A stretch of DNA of 64,000 nt, taken from Ureaplasma sp. (GTDB taxonomy: Bacteria > Bacillota_I > Bacilli_A > Mycoplasmatales > Mycoplasmoidaceae). The notes under the pieces were generated by a model that was given only the letters and a program-made list of their open reading frames with translations, searched no databases and had not been told where the DNA came from. Where the stretch lies: positions 8,516 through 72,515 of the forward strand of contig JAHHTK010000001.1 of the NCBI GenBank assembly GCA_020024695.1, in the 5' to 3' direction. How positions within the stretch are numbered: position 1 is the first letter of the stretch; each line of letters begins with the position of its first letter. A program made the position numbers and the translations under genes. Positions 10,502-20,862 of the stretch are shown one piece after another.

Positions 10502-11800
10502 ATGACAAAACAATATCCACACAAAATTTTATTTAAATCCCCGCCATTTTTGAAGAAATATCCCGTTCAATTAAACACTTATCAACAAAACCATGAAAAA
10601 CTTTTTTTATTGCTGTTAGTTAGTGTTTTGTTAAGCACTTTTATTATCTTTTTTAGCTTTGGTTATCTTCATAGTGCTAACCAAAGTGTGATCCCTGAAT
10701 ACATTGATCCTGTGACTGGAGCTTTGGTTTCAGGGTTAAATAGTGCCTCCCCAATGTATTTAAACCCCCAACCATTAAATCAAACCGACCGTACCTTAAG
10801 AGCTATGGGAATTGTCTTTTTCTCATGATGATTAATGGTTGTTATCTGAATGATGAAATTAGGGGTTGATGTGCTAGAAAACGCACGGATTTGAAACCTG
10901 AAGCATGAAAAAACTATGGGTTATTTATATATTTTCAGTTTCACTTTAGTTTATAACCTCGGGTTATGAATCTATGAATTAACCCAAATTAAACACATGC
11001 ACTTAAGTGAATATTTAGAAAGTCAGTTTCAAAATAATGACCAATTCTATAGTTTTAATCCTCGGAAACACTGAACTTATTTTCTAGCTATTGCTGGCCT
11101 CATTGTTATGAGTCCCTTAGTTTGATTTATGATTTTTCCAATGATGAACAATGGTCAATTAGTGGCATTTGGGTTTAACCAAGGATATGGAAGTAACTGA
11201 TGGTTCTTTGCGTTACAATTCTTTACCGAACAAACTAACTTAATGTGTTTTTTCACATTATTAGCATTTGTCATTAATCCTCGTTGAAAAGCCTTTCAAA
11301 ACTATGACTTATGAATCTGCACCATGGCTTATTTAATCATTGTCTCATTAACCTACAACTTGATTATTTTTCCAGTGATTGCAAATAGTTATCAAGGCCA
11401 ACCCTATGATTTAACCAGAACTTTATGATTACATGTCATTGATCCTTTTGTCTTCTTAGGTCTTGGTTGTTGTTTAATGGTTTATAACCCAACCCGCACA
11501 GTTACCCCTTGAGGAAATACCTTAAAATATGGAATGGTTGTGCCAAGTGTCTATGCAATTTATGCGTTAAGTTCACCATTTATCACTGGGGTTTCACCTT
11601 ATGCATACTTGTCCAATACTAACCCTAAATTAGTAATTGATGGGGTTCCTGGCAGTGGTTTAACAGTGATTGTCTTTCTTTTATTTATGGGTTTCTTTAT
11701 TGCCTTCATTACCCTCTGATGATACATAAATGCCCGAATGGCATTAAAAAAATATGGTCCAAGTGCCTGCAAATGGATAAATACTATTACAATTAATTAA
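10502..11800 (+). CDS. Multipass membrane protein, possibly DUF1600/Pr6Pr-like
   Basis: The 432-residue protein has about eight to ten hydrophobic segments and many TGA Trp codons. Segments such as FFTEQTNLMCFFTLLAF, a conserved membrane His (WLHVIDPFVFLGLG) and a Pro-rich VVPSVYAIYAL stretch resemble the DUF1600 family of mollicutes, related to Pr6Pr membrane proteins. I assign this from memory of the pattern and have not verified it. The function is unknown. AAAGG lies before the ATG. It is followed after 13 bases by the gene at 11814 and is probably cotranscribed. Confidence 0.75.
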
Positions 11801-11813
11801 AAGAAAGTTAATT

Positions 11814-12242
11814 ATGAAATACATTAATTATTCCAATTTATCAACTTTTGATAATGAAAAAAACTTACTTGAATATGTGTTGAAAATCGACCATAATCAA
11901 TTAGAAAAACTCCAAACTCTTCCAAATGCTGTTGTCTGTGTCACACTGCCAACCCAAAAATATCCAGTTAGTGACAAAGTGCATTTCGTTGACCATAATA
12001 ACGAAGAATTAGGAATGGCGAAATTAGTTCAATTCATCACCGCACCTAAAGAAGCGTTATGAAACCAAATTCAAGATTATACTTATTTAACTAAAAGTGA
12101 ATTTGATCACCTTTATGAAAATGAACCTGAGGCTACAATCTCAGTTATCTATGATTTTTGTTTAATGGAATCAAAACAAAAATTACCACTCGATGAGAGT
12201 CAATTTAAAAACAATATTAGTTTAGTTATCTACGAAAAATAG
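11814..12242 (+). CDS. Small soluble protein, shares a domain with the 12362-14338 protein
   Basis: This 142-residue protein has no signal peptide or membrane segment. Its core aligns by eye with residues of about 170-300 of the next gene product: LPNAVV against LPNVVY, GMAKLV against GYAKVV, LTKSEFD against FSRKEFD, and NNISLVIYE against TTLYIPLV. The arrangement (a short strand-rich domain with a G-x-A-x-V element) is reminiscent of ASCH/PUA-like folds, but I cannot confirm that. AAGAAAG precedes the ATG. Function unknown. Confidence 0.65.
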
Positions 12243-12361
12243 AACACTATTTTAAGCGATTATCTTTTTATTTTTTTTAACAAAAAATGGCAAAATGCGT
12301 TTAAAATAAATTTAGTGTATTAAATGAAAAAATTCATTAAAAAATCTTAAGGCATATCTAT

Positions 12362-14338
12362 ATGATAAAGAATAAAAAATTAAAATTTTTGTCCATTGCA
12401 GCAGGTAGCATGGTTACCCTTAGTTTAGTTGTTGCAACCCCCATTGCAGTGAGCTTAAAACCAACTGCACCTAACCAAGTGACAACCTATGCAGCAAGTA
12501 CTAGTTCCACCAGTTCTAGTACAGCTGATAATAACCAAAAGAAAAATTACTGAATCGCAACCGATTTAGCAATTGGTTATGCTGTCCTTGCATTAGTAAT
12601 TGCATTAATCGCCATCGGTGTATTTTGCCACAAAAAATCTAAAAAAAACGAAGCTGATGCTAAGCAAGAACAAGAACCAGTAACTAATCAAGTTCTTAGT
12701 AATGAATTAGCTACTCGTACTACTGATGTTTTTAAACAAGGTAGTAATCTTCAACAAATCGATACTTTAATCGAAAAAGAAAAAAACTTATTAACAGAAA
12801 CTGATAAAGTGGTTGAAATTAATAAGTATTTAGCAAGTTACTTAACTGTTGATCATAACAATCCTGCTAACCCACGTATGTATTTCAACAGTCAAGATCC
12901 ACAATACTTACCAAATGTCGTTTACTTAACTGCTTGCCCAGAACACAACTTCTTATATAAAAACAAAAATATCATTTGCCTTGACAAACCATTTGATAAT
13001 GAGAAAAAAGATATCTTAATCTATGATTTATGAAGTCAAAAAATCACAGGTTATGCCAAAGTTGTTGCTGTTTTAAAAGACCTTCATCAAACTGATGCTG
13101 ATGTCTTATATGCAAGTGTTGCTCCATTTAGTACATTTAGTCGGAAAGAATTTGATACTGTTCTTCACGATTCTAACCAAGCATGTTTATTATTCTGTGA
13201 CAAAACTGTCCGTTTTGATTACCCAGTTGATCCAACCACTCTTTACATTCCATTAGTAAGAAGTGCTGAAACTGAAATTGAATCCGTCACAATTAATGAA
13301 CCAATCGTTCCAGTTAGTGAAGAAATCGTTCTTGAAACTCCAGTTGAAAACGAAGAAATGGTAATTGTTGCTCCTGTTACTGAAACAGTTGTTCTTGACA
13401 GCGAAGACCCAATCGAACTTGAACCAGTAGTTGAAGAAACTATTAGTTTTGAACCAGTTGTAGAAGACGTTGAAGAAGTCATTGACCAACCAGTTGAAAT
13501 TGAAGAAACAATTGAATTTCCAACTGAAGATTTAGTTGAACTTGAACCAGTAGTTGAACCAACTATTTTAGTTGAAGAAATTATCGAAACCCCAGCTGTA
13601 GTTACAGAAGTGGAAGAAATTATTGATCAACCAGAAGCGGTTGAAGAAATCGTCGAAGAAATCATTGATGAACCAGTTGCAGAAGTTGCAGAGGCCGCTA
13701 AACCAGTTGAACCTGAAGTTCCAGAAGTAGTTGAAGAAGTCATCGAAGAAATTACTGATGAACCAGTTGAACCTGTTCTTGAAGACCAAGAATACATTAA
13801 TGAATTAGCAAAAGCTAGTGCTAAAGTAGAACCAGTTGTCTTAAATGATATTGAACTTGTAATTCCTGTTCAAAAAGATGAAACAAAAGACATTCTTAAA
13901 GCTAATAGTCAAGTTTATCAAGAAATGGTTTCTGAAACCCCTGTCCAACTTGAAAGTGAAGTGGTTGAAGAAGAACCAGTTGAAAAACCAAGCACATGAC
14001 CAACCTATCGAGTTAAAACAATTGTTGACAAACAAACTCGGGAAAATGCTCCAGTTACTTTCTTAGTAACCAAGCAAGAAAAGAATGCTGTTTCTAACTC
14101 TTATGAATTAAATAACAATAATTCAAAAAATAAAGCAGCTAAACAACCAGCGACCGAATATACATATAAACGTCGTCGTATTACTAACCTTGAAACAGAA
14201 ATGTTAAAAAAGGAAGGTAAGTTCTTCAAATACAAACCATCAACCCACCCAAAGGTACGGGAAGAACAAATCAAAAAGATGCAAGAATTCTGTGATGAAC
14301 AAAACCAACATCACGAAGCTGATAAACAAGAAAACTAA
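12362..14338 (+). CDS. Membrane-anchored acidic Pro/Glu-rich protein with ASCH-like domain
   Basis: The 658-residue protein has two hydrophobic segments (about residues 9-31 and 67-89) around a Ser/Thr-rich loop, then HKKSKK. This predicts a hairpin anchor with the large C-terminal part in the cytoplasm. Residues of about 150-305 carry the domain shared with the 11814 gene. Residues of about 305-530 are an acidic low-complexity region built on PVVE, VEEI and DEPVE motifs. A basic tail follows (TYKRRRITNLE). Acidic proline-rich tracts occur in mollicute cytoskeleton and attachment-organelle proteins, which is only an analogy here. Antisense open frames over the repeats are composition artefacts. 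Confidence 0.75.
13300..13790 (+). repeat. Degenerate acidic coding repeats (PVVE / VEEI / DEPVE)
   Basis: Imperfect short repeats such as GTTGAAGAAAT and GAACCAGTTG recur throughout the acidic part of the 12362-14338 gene. They encode runs of Glu, Val, Ile and Pro. Copy number could vary by slippage or recombination between strains. Confidence 0.6.
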
Positions 14339-14349
14339 TCGCTCTTTTT

Positions 14350-14376
14350 AAAAAGGTGTCGTAAGACATCTTTTTT
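14350..14376 (+). terminator. Intrinsic terminator after the acidic membrane protein
   Basis: AAAAAGGTGTC and GACATCTTTTT pair (one G-U) around a GTAA tetraloop and run into six Ts, 12 bases after the stop codon. Confidence 0.85.
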
Positions 14377-14380
14377 AATC

Positions 14381-14690
14381 CCTTTTACGCTGCTTATTGA
14401 TAAAGCATACCAATTATATTGCCTGCTTTTTAACCGTGCTGATTTCGCTTTAAAATCTGATTTATACCTTTTAAATTTCACTACTTAATTGCCGCCGAAC
14501 CTATTCCAATTTTTCTGGAAATATATTAAAATTAAATTAGGTCATGGTTTTTATAGTGAGCTTAAAGTTCATGGCTTTAACATTGGTTAAAAGTTTAGAT
14601 TTTAAAATAGAAGGTGGTTTAATATTCTAAATCATGATTTAAGACTTACTCATACAATTGTTGTATTGAAGATTTTAAAAATGACCCATT
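14381..14690. other. Non-coding stretch, no gene recognised
   Basis: These 310 bases lie between one terminator and a second one. No open frame of useful length or recognisable protein remnant was found on either strand under the UGA=Trp code. A short frame with FFWKYIKIKLGHGF is open for about 25 codons and then stops; it may be a decayed gene. A small hairpin (ATACAA/TTGTAT) lies near 14653-14667. Confidence 0.4.
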
Positions 14691-14733
14691 AAGATTGTAG
14701 ATGCCTATTTGCCTAGAACTACAATCTTTTTTT
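14691..14733 (+). terminator. Strong intrinsic terminator without an obvious gene upstream
   Basis: AAGATTGTAG and CTACAATCTT form a perfect 10 bp stem with an 18-base loop followed by seven Ts. The nearest plus-strand gene already has its own terminator at 14350, so this may end a separate small transcript from the 14381-14690 region. Confidence 0.75.
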
Positions 14734-14749
14734 ATGGGGTCTGGTAACC

Positions 14750-14792
14750 AAAGAAATAAAAATGCTCTTGCTTAAAATTAGCAAGAGCATTT
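14750..14792 (-). terminator. Terminator of lipoprotein A
   Basis: A perfect 12 bp stem (AAATGCTCTTGC / GCAAGAGCATTT) at 14760-14792 with a 9-base loop is followed on the minus strand by a T-rich run. It lies 22 bases after the stop codon of the lipoprotein gene. Confidence 0.82.
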
Positions 14793-14813
14793 CATTTATA
14801 ATTACTCACAATT

Positions 14814-15980
14814 TTAATGGATTGTGGAACCATTGTCATTTGATATATTATTATCTTGATCAGTATTCACTGGGGCTTTTAATTTCTTACCACCATTAAT
14901 TTTAAAATCAGCTGGGAATGAATTATCATAATAATAACAATAAGCTGGTAAAGTGACCTCTTTTCTATCATTAATAGTTTCGATGTTTTTAAAGACTTCG
15001 GGGCCAACAACATTGAAATTGAAGAAATTATCAATATAAAGATGCTTAGTATTTCCTTCAATCTTACTATCGAAATAAATGGGAAAAATTTGCGGCATGA
15101 TAATAGATAATTTAGTAGAAAATAACGAAATTTTTTCAGGGTTTTTAGAGGGTATAGCTGGAGAACTATCAATACTAGAAAAATCTAATGTGATATTGAT
15201 ATCAATTGGTCCATAATCATAGGTTTCAAGGTATGGTACTTGTTTTAGATGATCTGGAAAAATAATTTTAAAATCCTTGTCATATTTAATTACTTGGTTT
15301 TTATGAGTTCTATTGAAAAAAGAAACATACTCGATAGTTTTGTCAAGTTTATAAAAATTTATATCTCTATTGGGCAAATCATTGTACAATAGTTCACTTG
15401 TAGAATTATTAGTTTCTTTGGAAACATCTTCAACATCTTTTATTCCATAATATAAAAAGACGCTTTTAAAATTAATTGGTCAGTTTATTCAGTGATTATT
15501 ATCCTTTGATATAAATCTAATATATTTTGGAATATTAATATATTCCTGTCATTTAATTGTTCCATTAAAATAATTTTCCATGCATTCTCTTACTTTTGTT
15601 AGGTCCCAACCGTGCTGCTCTAGAACACTAAAATCTTCATCAGATCAACCTATGAATGTTGCATATATTCCATAACCATCATCATTTACATGAGAAATAA
15701 AAGCATATCTAGCACCATAAAATGGGGATTGATCATCGTTAATTACAAACGTTGGTTTTCCTGAGAGAATAGGAACGTCAGGATAGTCACTTTCAATAGA
15801 TAGATATTTGCTATTAAATGGTACATATCGCTTAGCATAATCAATAGTCTTGTATTCAAATGTCTCATTTTCAGAACTTTCTTTTTTTGATTGATTACAT
15901 GAAACTAATGGAATACAAGACCCACATATCAAAGAAGACCCTGTGATTAGACTTAATCCTAGTTTAATTATTTTTTTCAT
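14814..15980 (-). CDS. Paralogous lipoprotein A (lineage-specific family)
   Basis: The 388-residue protein has a Lys-rich signal peptide and a lipobox LVSC with the lipidated Cys at residue 28. Four TGA codons encode Trp. It is homologous along its whole length to the lipoproteins at 16140 and 18256. Shared landmarks are the FIGWSDEDF region, YNDLPNRDI, FDSKIEGNT, VGPEVFKNI and the C-terminal YYYDNSFPADF and GGKKLKAPV. I do not recognise the family outside this window. Its leader AGAAAGGACAGGAATAAAT still resembles the 3' end of the partner gene found upstream of the other copies. Confidence 0.8.
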
Positions 15981-16139
15981 ATTATTTATTCCTGTCCTTT
16001 CTAAATTTATGAACCTATATTACCTGAGTTCTTTTTCAATTAACAATATAAGCAAGCACCATAGACTTATCTTATAGAAAATAACATTAATAAATTGCTA
16101 TATCTAATTCCAACAATCTTATAGATCTATGGCTATCAC

Positions 16140-17372
16140 TTAAATATTTCCATCACGAATATCTTCAGTTTCACCATTAGGAATTGTCGATTGTTGGACA
16201 GGTGCTTTTAATTTCTTACCACCAATGATAGTAAAATCCGTTGGGAACGAATTATCATAATAATAGCAATCCTTAGGTAAGACAACAGTTTTTCTATTAT
16301 TGATTGTTATGATGTTCTTAAAAACCTCTGGGCCAACTAATTTAAAATAGTCAAAACAATCAATGTAAAGATATTTAGTGTTTCCCTCGATTTTGCTGTC
16401 AAAATAAATGTCAGTTCTTGTTGGCATTTTAATGGCGAGCTTAGTAGAAAAAAGCGAAATTCTATCAGGATTCTTTACGATTTCATTAATTCTATTGTCA
16501 ATTTTAGAAAAGTCTAATGTAATAGTAATATCAGTTGGTCCATAATCATAAGTTTCAAGATATGGTATTTGTTTTAAATATTTTGGAAATGTGATTCTAA
16601 AATCCTTCTCATATTTTATTGTGTTATTCTTGCACGTCCTATTAAAGAACCCAATAAACTGAAACATCATTGTCGCAGTTTCGTTGAAGTCAACATTTCT
16701 ATTTGGTAAATCGTTATACAAGAATACTTTATTTTCGTCATATTTATCATCACCATAAGGATAATGATAATAATAATCAGAATGTCCAATTCCATAGAAT
16801 CAAAAAACACCTTTTATTTGAAGAGATTTTTCTGAATATAGACGCCCATAACGAAAGATTCTGAGATATTTTGGAATTTTTATATAAAGTCCTGTTGGAT
16901 TACCATTGAATCAATTTATTCGACATTCTTTTACTTTTTCTAAATCCCAATCATATTTTTGTAAGGTAGCAAAATCCTCGTCAAATCATCCTAAAAAAGT
17001 AGTATATATATTAGTAACTTCTCCATCTTTATTCAGTTCACATATAATCGCAAACCTTGCTCCATAGTATGGAGATTCCTTATCATCTGCTATAAAGAAT
17101 GGATTGCCATTTAACATCATTGTGCGTTCGTATTCACTTATCACAGAGTAATTCCTTAAATAGGACCTAAACAGCATATAATCATTTAAATGGTTAACAG
17201 TTTCGTATTTGAATTCTGTAATTTCAGGTTCTTGTTCAGGTTCTTTAGAAGTTTCATCTGGCACTGGTTCTTTAGTTGGTTGCTGATTACATGAAACTAA
17301 AGAAATGCAAGAACTACAAACCAATGCTGATGTCGCTGCTACACTTAACCCGATTTTTATTCTTTTCTTCAT
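16140..17372 (-). CDS. Paralogous lipoprotein B (lineage-specific family)
   Basis: The 410-residue protein starts MKKRIKIGLS and has the lipobox LVSC (Cys 28). A 20-residue Pro/Glu spacer follows the Cys, and then the family body. It shares with A and C the segments YNDLPNRNVDF, LETYDYGP, FDSKIEGNTKYLYID, VGPEVFKNI and CYYYDNSFPTDF. Its ATG follows the stop codon of the truncated partner gene after a single base, and the Shine-Dalgarno (AAAAGGTAGG) lies within that partner's last codons, so translation is coupled. Predicted surface protein, function unknown. Confidence 0.8.
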
Positions 17373-17373
17373 A

Positions 17374-18237
17374 TTATTTAATACCTACCTTTTCTGAATG
17401 TAATAAGATGTATTGTTTTAAGTTAGTCATTAATTCTTGGTGGGACCGATAGTAATAGTCTTTGTCATCAAGATTTAGCTTATAAATTTGATGAACTTGA
17501 TTTTCAATCAAATTATAGCGACCTGAATCATCTAAATAATAGACATGCTCAGTATCTTGTTTAATGATTTTTGTACGAATTATGTTATCAATAACTGTTT
17601 GTTCACTATCAAAAATCGCATCTGATGTTGTTTGCAATTGATCACTTTCTGATAGTTCAATCCCAGTATTAACAATATTACCTAATAAATCATAGGCGAC
17701 AACAATTTTAGCTGGTTCTAAAAGTACTGAATATTCTTTGCCAGCTTTCAATTCATTCTTAGACTTATAAATTTTAAAAGAATCTTTATTTATTAGTTTT
17801 GGAACTAGTTCCTGAGAAGTCAGAAACTCACCATATGCTACTTGTTGAGGACTACCATCAAGGTTGTATAAAACAACAATATCTTCAGGATCGGTTAATG
17901 CTTCAAGATATTTCTTTTTATCTCTTGGATTCAAATTTCGCTTATTTATGTTATCAGCTACCTTGTTATATGTTTGTACTAATGTGTCGGCTGTAAACAA
18001 ACTATTATTCTGTTCTAAACTCACGATTAGGTTATGATTTTTAAATTTATGATCTTTGCCACTAATATAATCGAAACTAATATGTTGTTCGTTATCAACA
18101 TCTGGTTTGAATAACCTTGCGTTGCATATCGCATTCTTTCCGCTTATTTTTTTAAACGATTGCGAGATATTAATACTGTTTTTAAAGATATAGTCTGCTT
18201 TATTACTAAAATAGCAGACGATACTATGCCTATTTCT
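17374..18237 (-). pseudogene. 5'-truncated copy of the lipoprotein partner gene
   Basis: The frame is open from 18237 to the stop at 17374 but has no ATG before codon 70; the first start-like codon is a GTG at 18024 without a Shine-Dalgarno. The whole open frame aligns with the C-terminal part of the 19462-20679 protein (QHISFDY against QHIKFAY, ADTLVQTYNK, LEPAKIVVAYDLLGNIVN, LQTTSDAIFDSEQT, YYRSHQELM). The ABC ATPase part is missing. It begins only 18 bases after the stop of lipoprotein C, so a duplication probably cut it. It ends in VGIK, intact here but frameshifted in the other copy. It may survive as translated leader for lipoprotein B. Confidence 0.65.
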
Positions 18238-18255
18238 CTATAATTACTCACAATT

Positions 18256-19434
18256 TTAATAGATTGTGGAATCGTTGTCAGGGACCCAGTTATTTTTATG
18301 ATTAGTTTTTACTGGGGCCTTTAATTTCTTACCACCAATGATAACAAAATCAGCTGGGAACGAATTGTCATAATAATAACAATCAGCTGGTAAAGTGACT
18401 TTTTTACCACCGTTCATAGTTTCAATATTTTTAAAGACTTCTGGGCCAACAACTTTGAAATTATCAAAACGATCGATTCACAATTCTGTTGTATTTCCTT
18501 CAATTTTACTGTCAAAATAAATATCTTGTTCTTTTGGCATTTTAAATTCTAATTTCTTAGAAAAAAGGGCAATTCTATCTGGATTTTTCATAATTCCTTT
18601 ATCTGTATCAATTTTATTAGAAAAATCCAAGGTGATTTTAATATCAATCACTTCTTCGTTATAGGTTTCTAAAAACGATATTTGTCCAATAAATGAAGCA
18701 AATGTTATGGTTATATCTCTATCATACTTCACACTTGGTTTGTGACTTTTGTTAAAGAAACCAACAAATTGTGCTCCATCTATATTTGTAAAATCAATAT
18801 CACGATTTGGAAAATTATTATAAATAGTTTCGTTTTTTTGTGGGTTTTCTGAATAATCATCATAAAGTCTTATACCACCAGGAATCATAATTCCAGCAAC
18901 ACTGAAGAAAACATTACGTCTTTCAATCTCACTAGCTTTATTAATAACGGAAATATATTTAGGTGGGAAAATATAAGGTGGAATTTTTGTTTTTCCTGCT
19001 AACCAATTTGTCTTACATTCTTTAACTTTTTCAATATCCCAACCATATTCTTCTAAAATAGGATAGTCTTCATCATTTCAGCCAATCAGAGAAACACTAT
19101 TAAAATATTTAAAATCTCCTTCAGTTTTTCTAGACAAGATAATAAATTTTGCTCCATAAAATGGATTTTTTTCATCATCAATAGTAAATATCGGTCGTCC
19201 TTCTAGTGGCGTTTTAAAATATTTAGATTCAACTTTTTCCTTAGATGCACAAACTGAATAATTAGATGTTAAAAAATCAACTGTCTCATATTTAAATTCA
19301 GTAATTTCTGGTTGATTAATTTCATCAGGCTTAGTATTTGCTTGGTTGGTACAAGATACTAAACTGATACATGAACTAGATGTCAAAACGACGGTTGCTA
19401 GACTAGCAAGACCAATTTTTATTCTTTTCTTCAT
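18256..19434 (-). CDS. Paralogous lipoprotein C (lineage-specific family)
   Basis: The 392-residue protein has a signal peptide with lipobox LVSC (Cys 28) and the family body seen in A and B: FDSKIEGNT, VGPEVFKNIETMN, CYYYDNSFPADF and GGKKLKAPV. Its 3' end and the bases just after it (ATTAAAATTGTGAGTAATTATA) match lipoprotein A, which shows the duplication reached beyond the gene. It follows the ABC-fused partner gene, with AAAAGGTAGG as Shine-Dalgarno. Predicted surface protein, function unknown. Confidence 0.8.
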
Positions 19435-19461
19435 ACTATTTAATTCCTACCTTTTCAGAGT

Positions 19462-20679
19462 TTAATAAAATATATTGTTTAAACTATTCATTAGTTCTTG
19501 ATGTGATCGATAAAAATAAATTTTGTCACCAAGAACAAGCTTATAAATTTGATGCACTTGATTTTTAGTAAGATGAAAGTTATCTTTTTCATCAACATAA
19601 TAAACATTTTCTGTGTCTTGCTTAATAATTTTAGTGCGAATGATATTATCTAAAATTGTTTGTTCTGAATCGAAAATAGCATCTGATGTAGTTTGCAATT
19701 GTTGCGAATCAGATAATTCAATTCCAGGGTTAACAATATTGCCTAATAAATCATAGGCGACAACAATTTTAGCTGGTTCTAAAACACTTGAATATTGAAT
19801 GCCAGATTTTAAATCCTTCTTGGTGTTGTAAATTTTAAATGAATCTCTATTTACTAACTTTGGAACAATTTCAGTTAAGGATAAGAATTCACCATAAGTT
19901 ACCAGTTTAGGAACACCACCTGTACTATATAAAACCACAATATCTTCAGGCTTGATCAATTTACTTTTAATTTTAGTTCTATCATAACCATTAAAAATAT
20001 TACTATTAATTGTGTCTACAATTTTGTTATATGTTTGTGCTAATGTATCAGCTCCTAATTGGGTTTTATATTCACCTAACATAACATTCTTATTTAAAGC
20101 AGGGAATTTGTTTTCTTTATCGTTTTGATAAGCAAATTTTATGTGTTGCGGATTATTTTTATCGTATATAAACAACTTAGAATCGCTTAATACATTATTG
20201 CCAAACTTTTGTACATAACTGTTAAGTTTAGTTTGGATTACTTCTGGTTTTTGATGAGACAACAAAATAGCAGTTTTCAACAAATACTGGCGAGTAGTCA
20301 TATTAGTAGGAAATTTTGGAATGGCATCAGGCACATATGCGATTTGATTACGGTCTAAATAACCTAAATTTTTTAAATAAATGCTGCCTTGGTAATTCTC
20401 AATTAAACCAATCATACATTTGATTGTCGTTGATTTCCCTGCCCCATTATTACCAATAAAGACATGAAATGTTTTTGGCATGATTTCAAACGAAACCTTA
20501 TTTAACTTGATTTTTTTATCTTTCTTTGAAATCAAAGTTAAATTATCAACAATTAAGGTTTGATTAGTTTGATTATCTAGAAATTGTTTTCATAGTGTTT
20601 CAATTTGGTTATCGTCATAACCGAAGTTATTTTTTAATATCTCACTGTCTTCGGTTAAATTTTTAAGCTCTTTTTTCAT
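19462..20679 (-). CDS. Chimeric protein: truncated ABC ATPase N-part plus lipoprotein-partner domain
   Basis: The 405-residue protein begins like a mollicute ABC ATPase: Walker A GNNGAGKST at residues 76-84 and the Q-loop region QIAYVPD at 112-118. The LSGGQ signature, Walker B and H-loop are absent. From about residue 165 the sequence becomes the domain shared with the 17374-18237 copy (LEPAKIVVAYDLLGNIVN, AIFDSEQT, SHQELM). It therefore cannot be a complete ATPase. A one-base contraction in an A-run near 19477 removes the last 13 residues found in the paralog. It is directly upstream of lipoprotein C. Confidence 0.7.
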
Positions 20680-20807
20680 AAAAAATCCGTTTTATTATTA
20701 AATCTTATTAATTTTATTTTATCAAATTTTTGTTTTCGTGCCAAGCTGCTGGTTTGAATTTTAAGCAACTGTTTTTATGAGAAATTGCCCATTTTTTAGG
20801 GGATTAA

Positions 20808-20843
20808 AAATAAAAAAATATAACATAGTTACCTATGTTATAT
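20808..20843 (-). terminator. Terminator of the HU gene
   Basis: A perfect 11 bp stem (ATATAACATAG / CTATGTTATAT) with a 4-base loop is followed on the minus strand by seven Ts. It lies 20 bases after the HU stop codon. Confidence 0.88.
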
Positions 20844-20862
20844 TAGATGATCATAAATAGAA

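Noticed and set aside
13243..13789. Long antisense open frames over the acidic repeat gene
   Set aside because: They are Phe/Asn/Trp- or Ser/Thr-rich mirror images of the Glu/Val/Pro codons in the sense gene, with no start signal or family resemblance.
14381..14810. Transposase remnant
   Set aside because: The short frame with GHGFYSEL-like text is only about 25 codons, no inverted repeats flank it, and no DDE motifs are visible.
17374..18024. An independent 216-residue gene starting at GTG 18024
   Set aside because: Homology to the larger partner protein continues upstream of the GTG in the same frame and there is no Shine-Dalgarno, so it is better described as a 5'-truncated copy.
19462..20679. 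A functional ABC transporter ATPase with adjacent permease
   Set aside because: The signature motif and Walker B are missing and no permease gene is adjacent.
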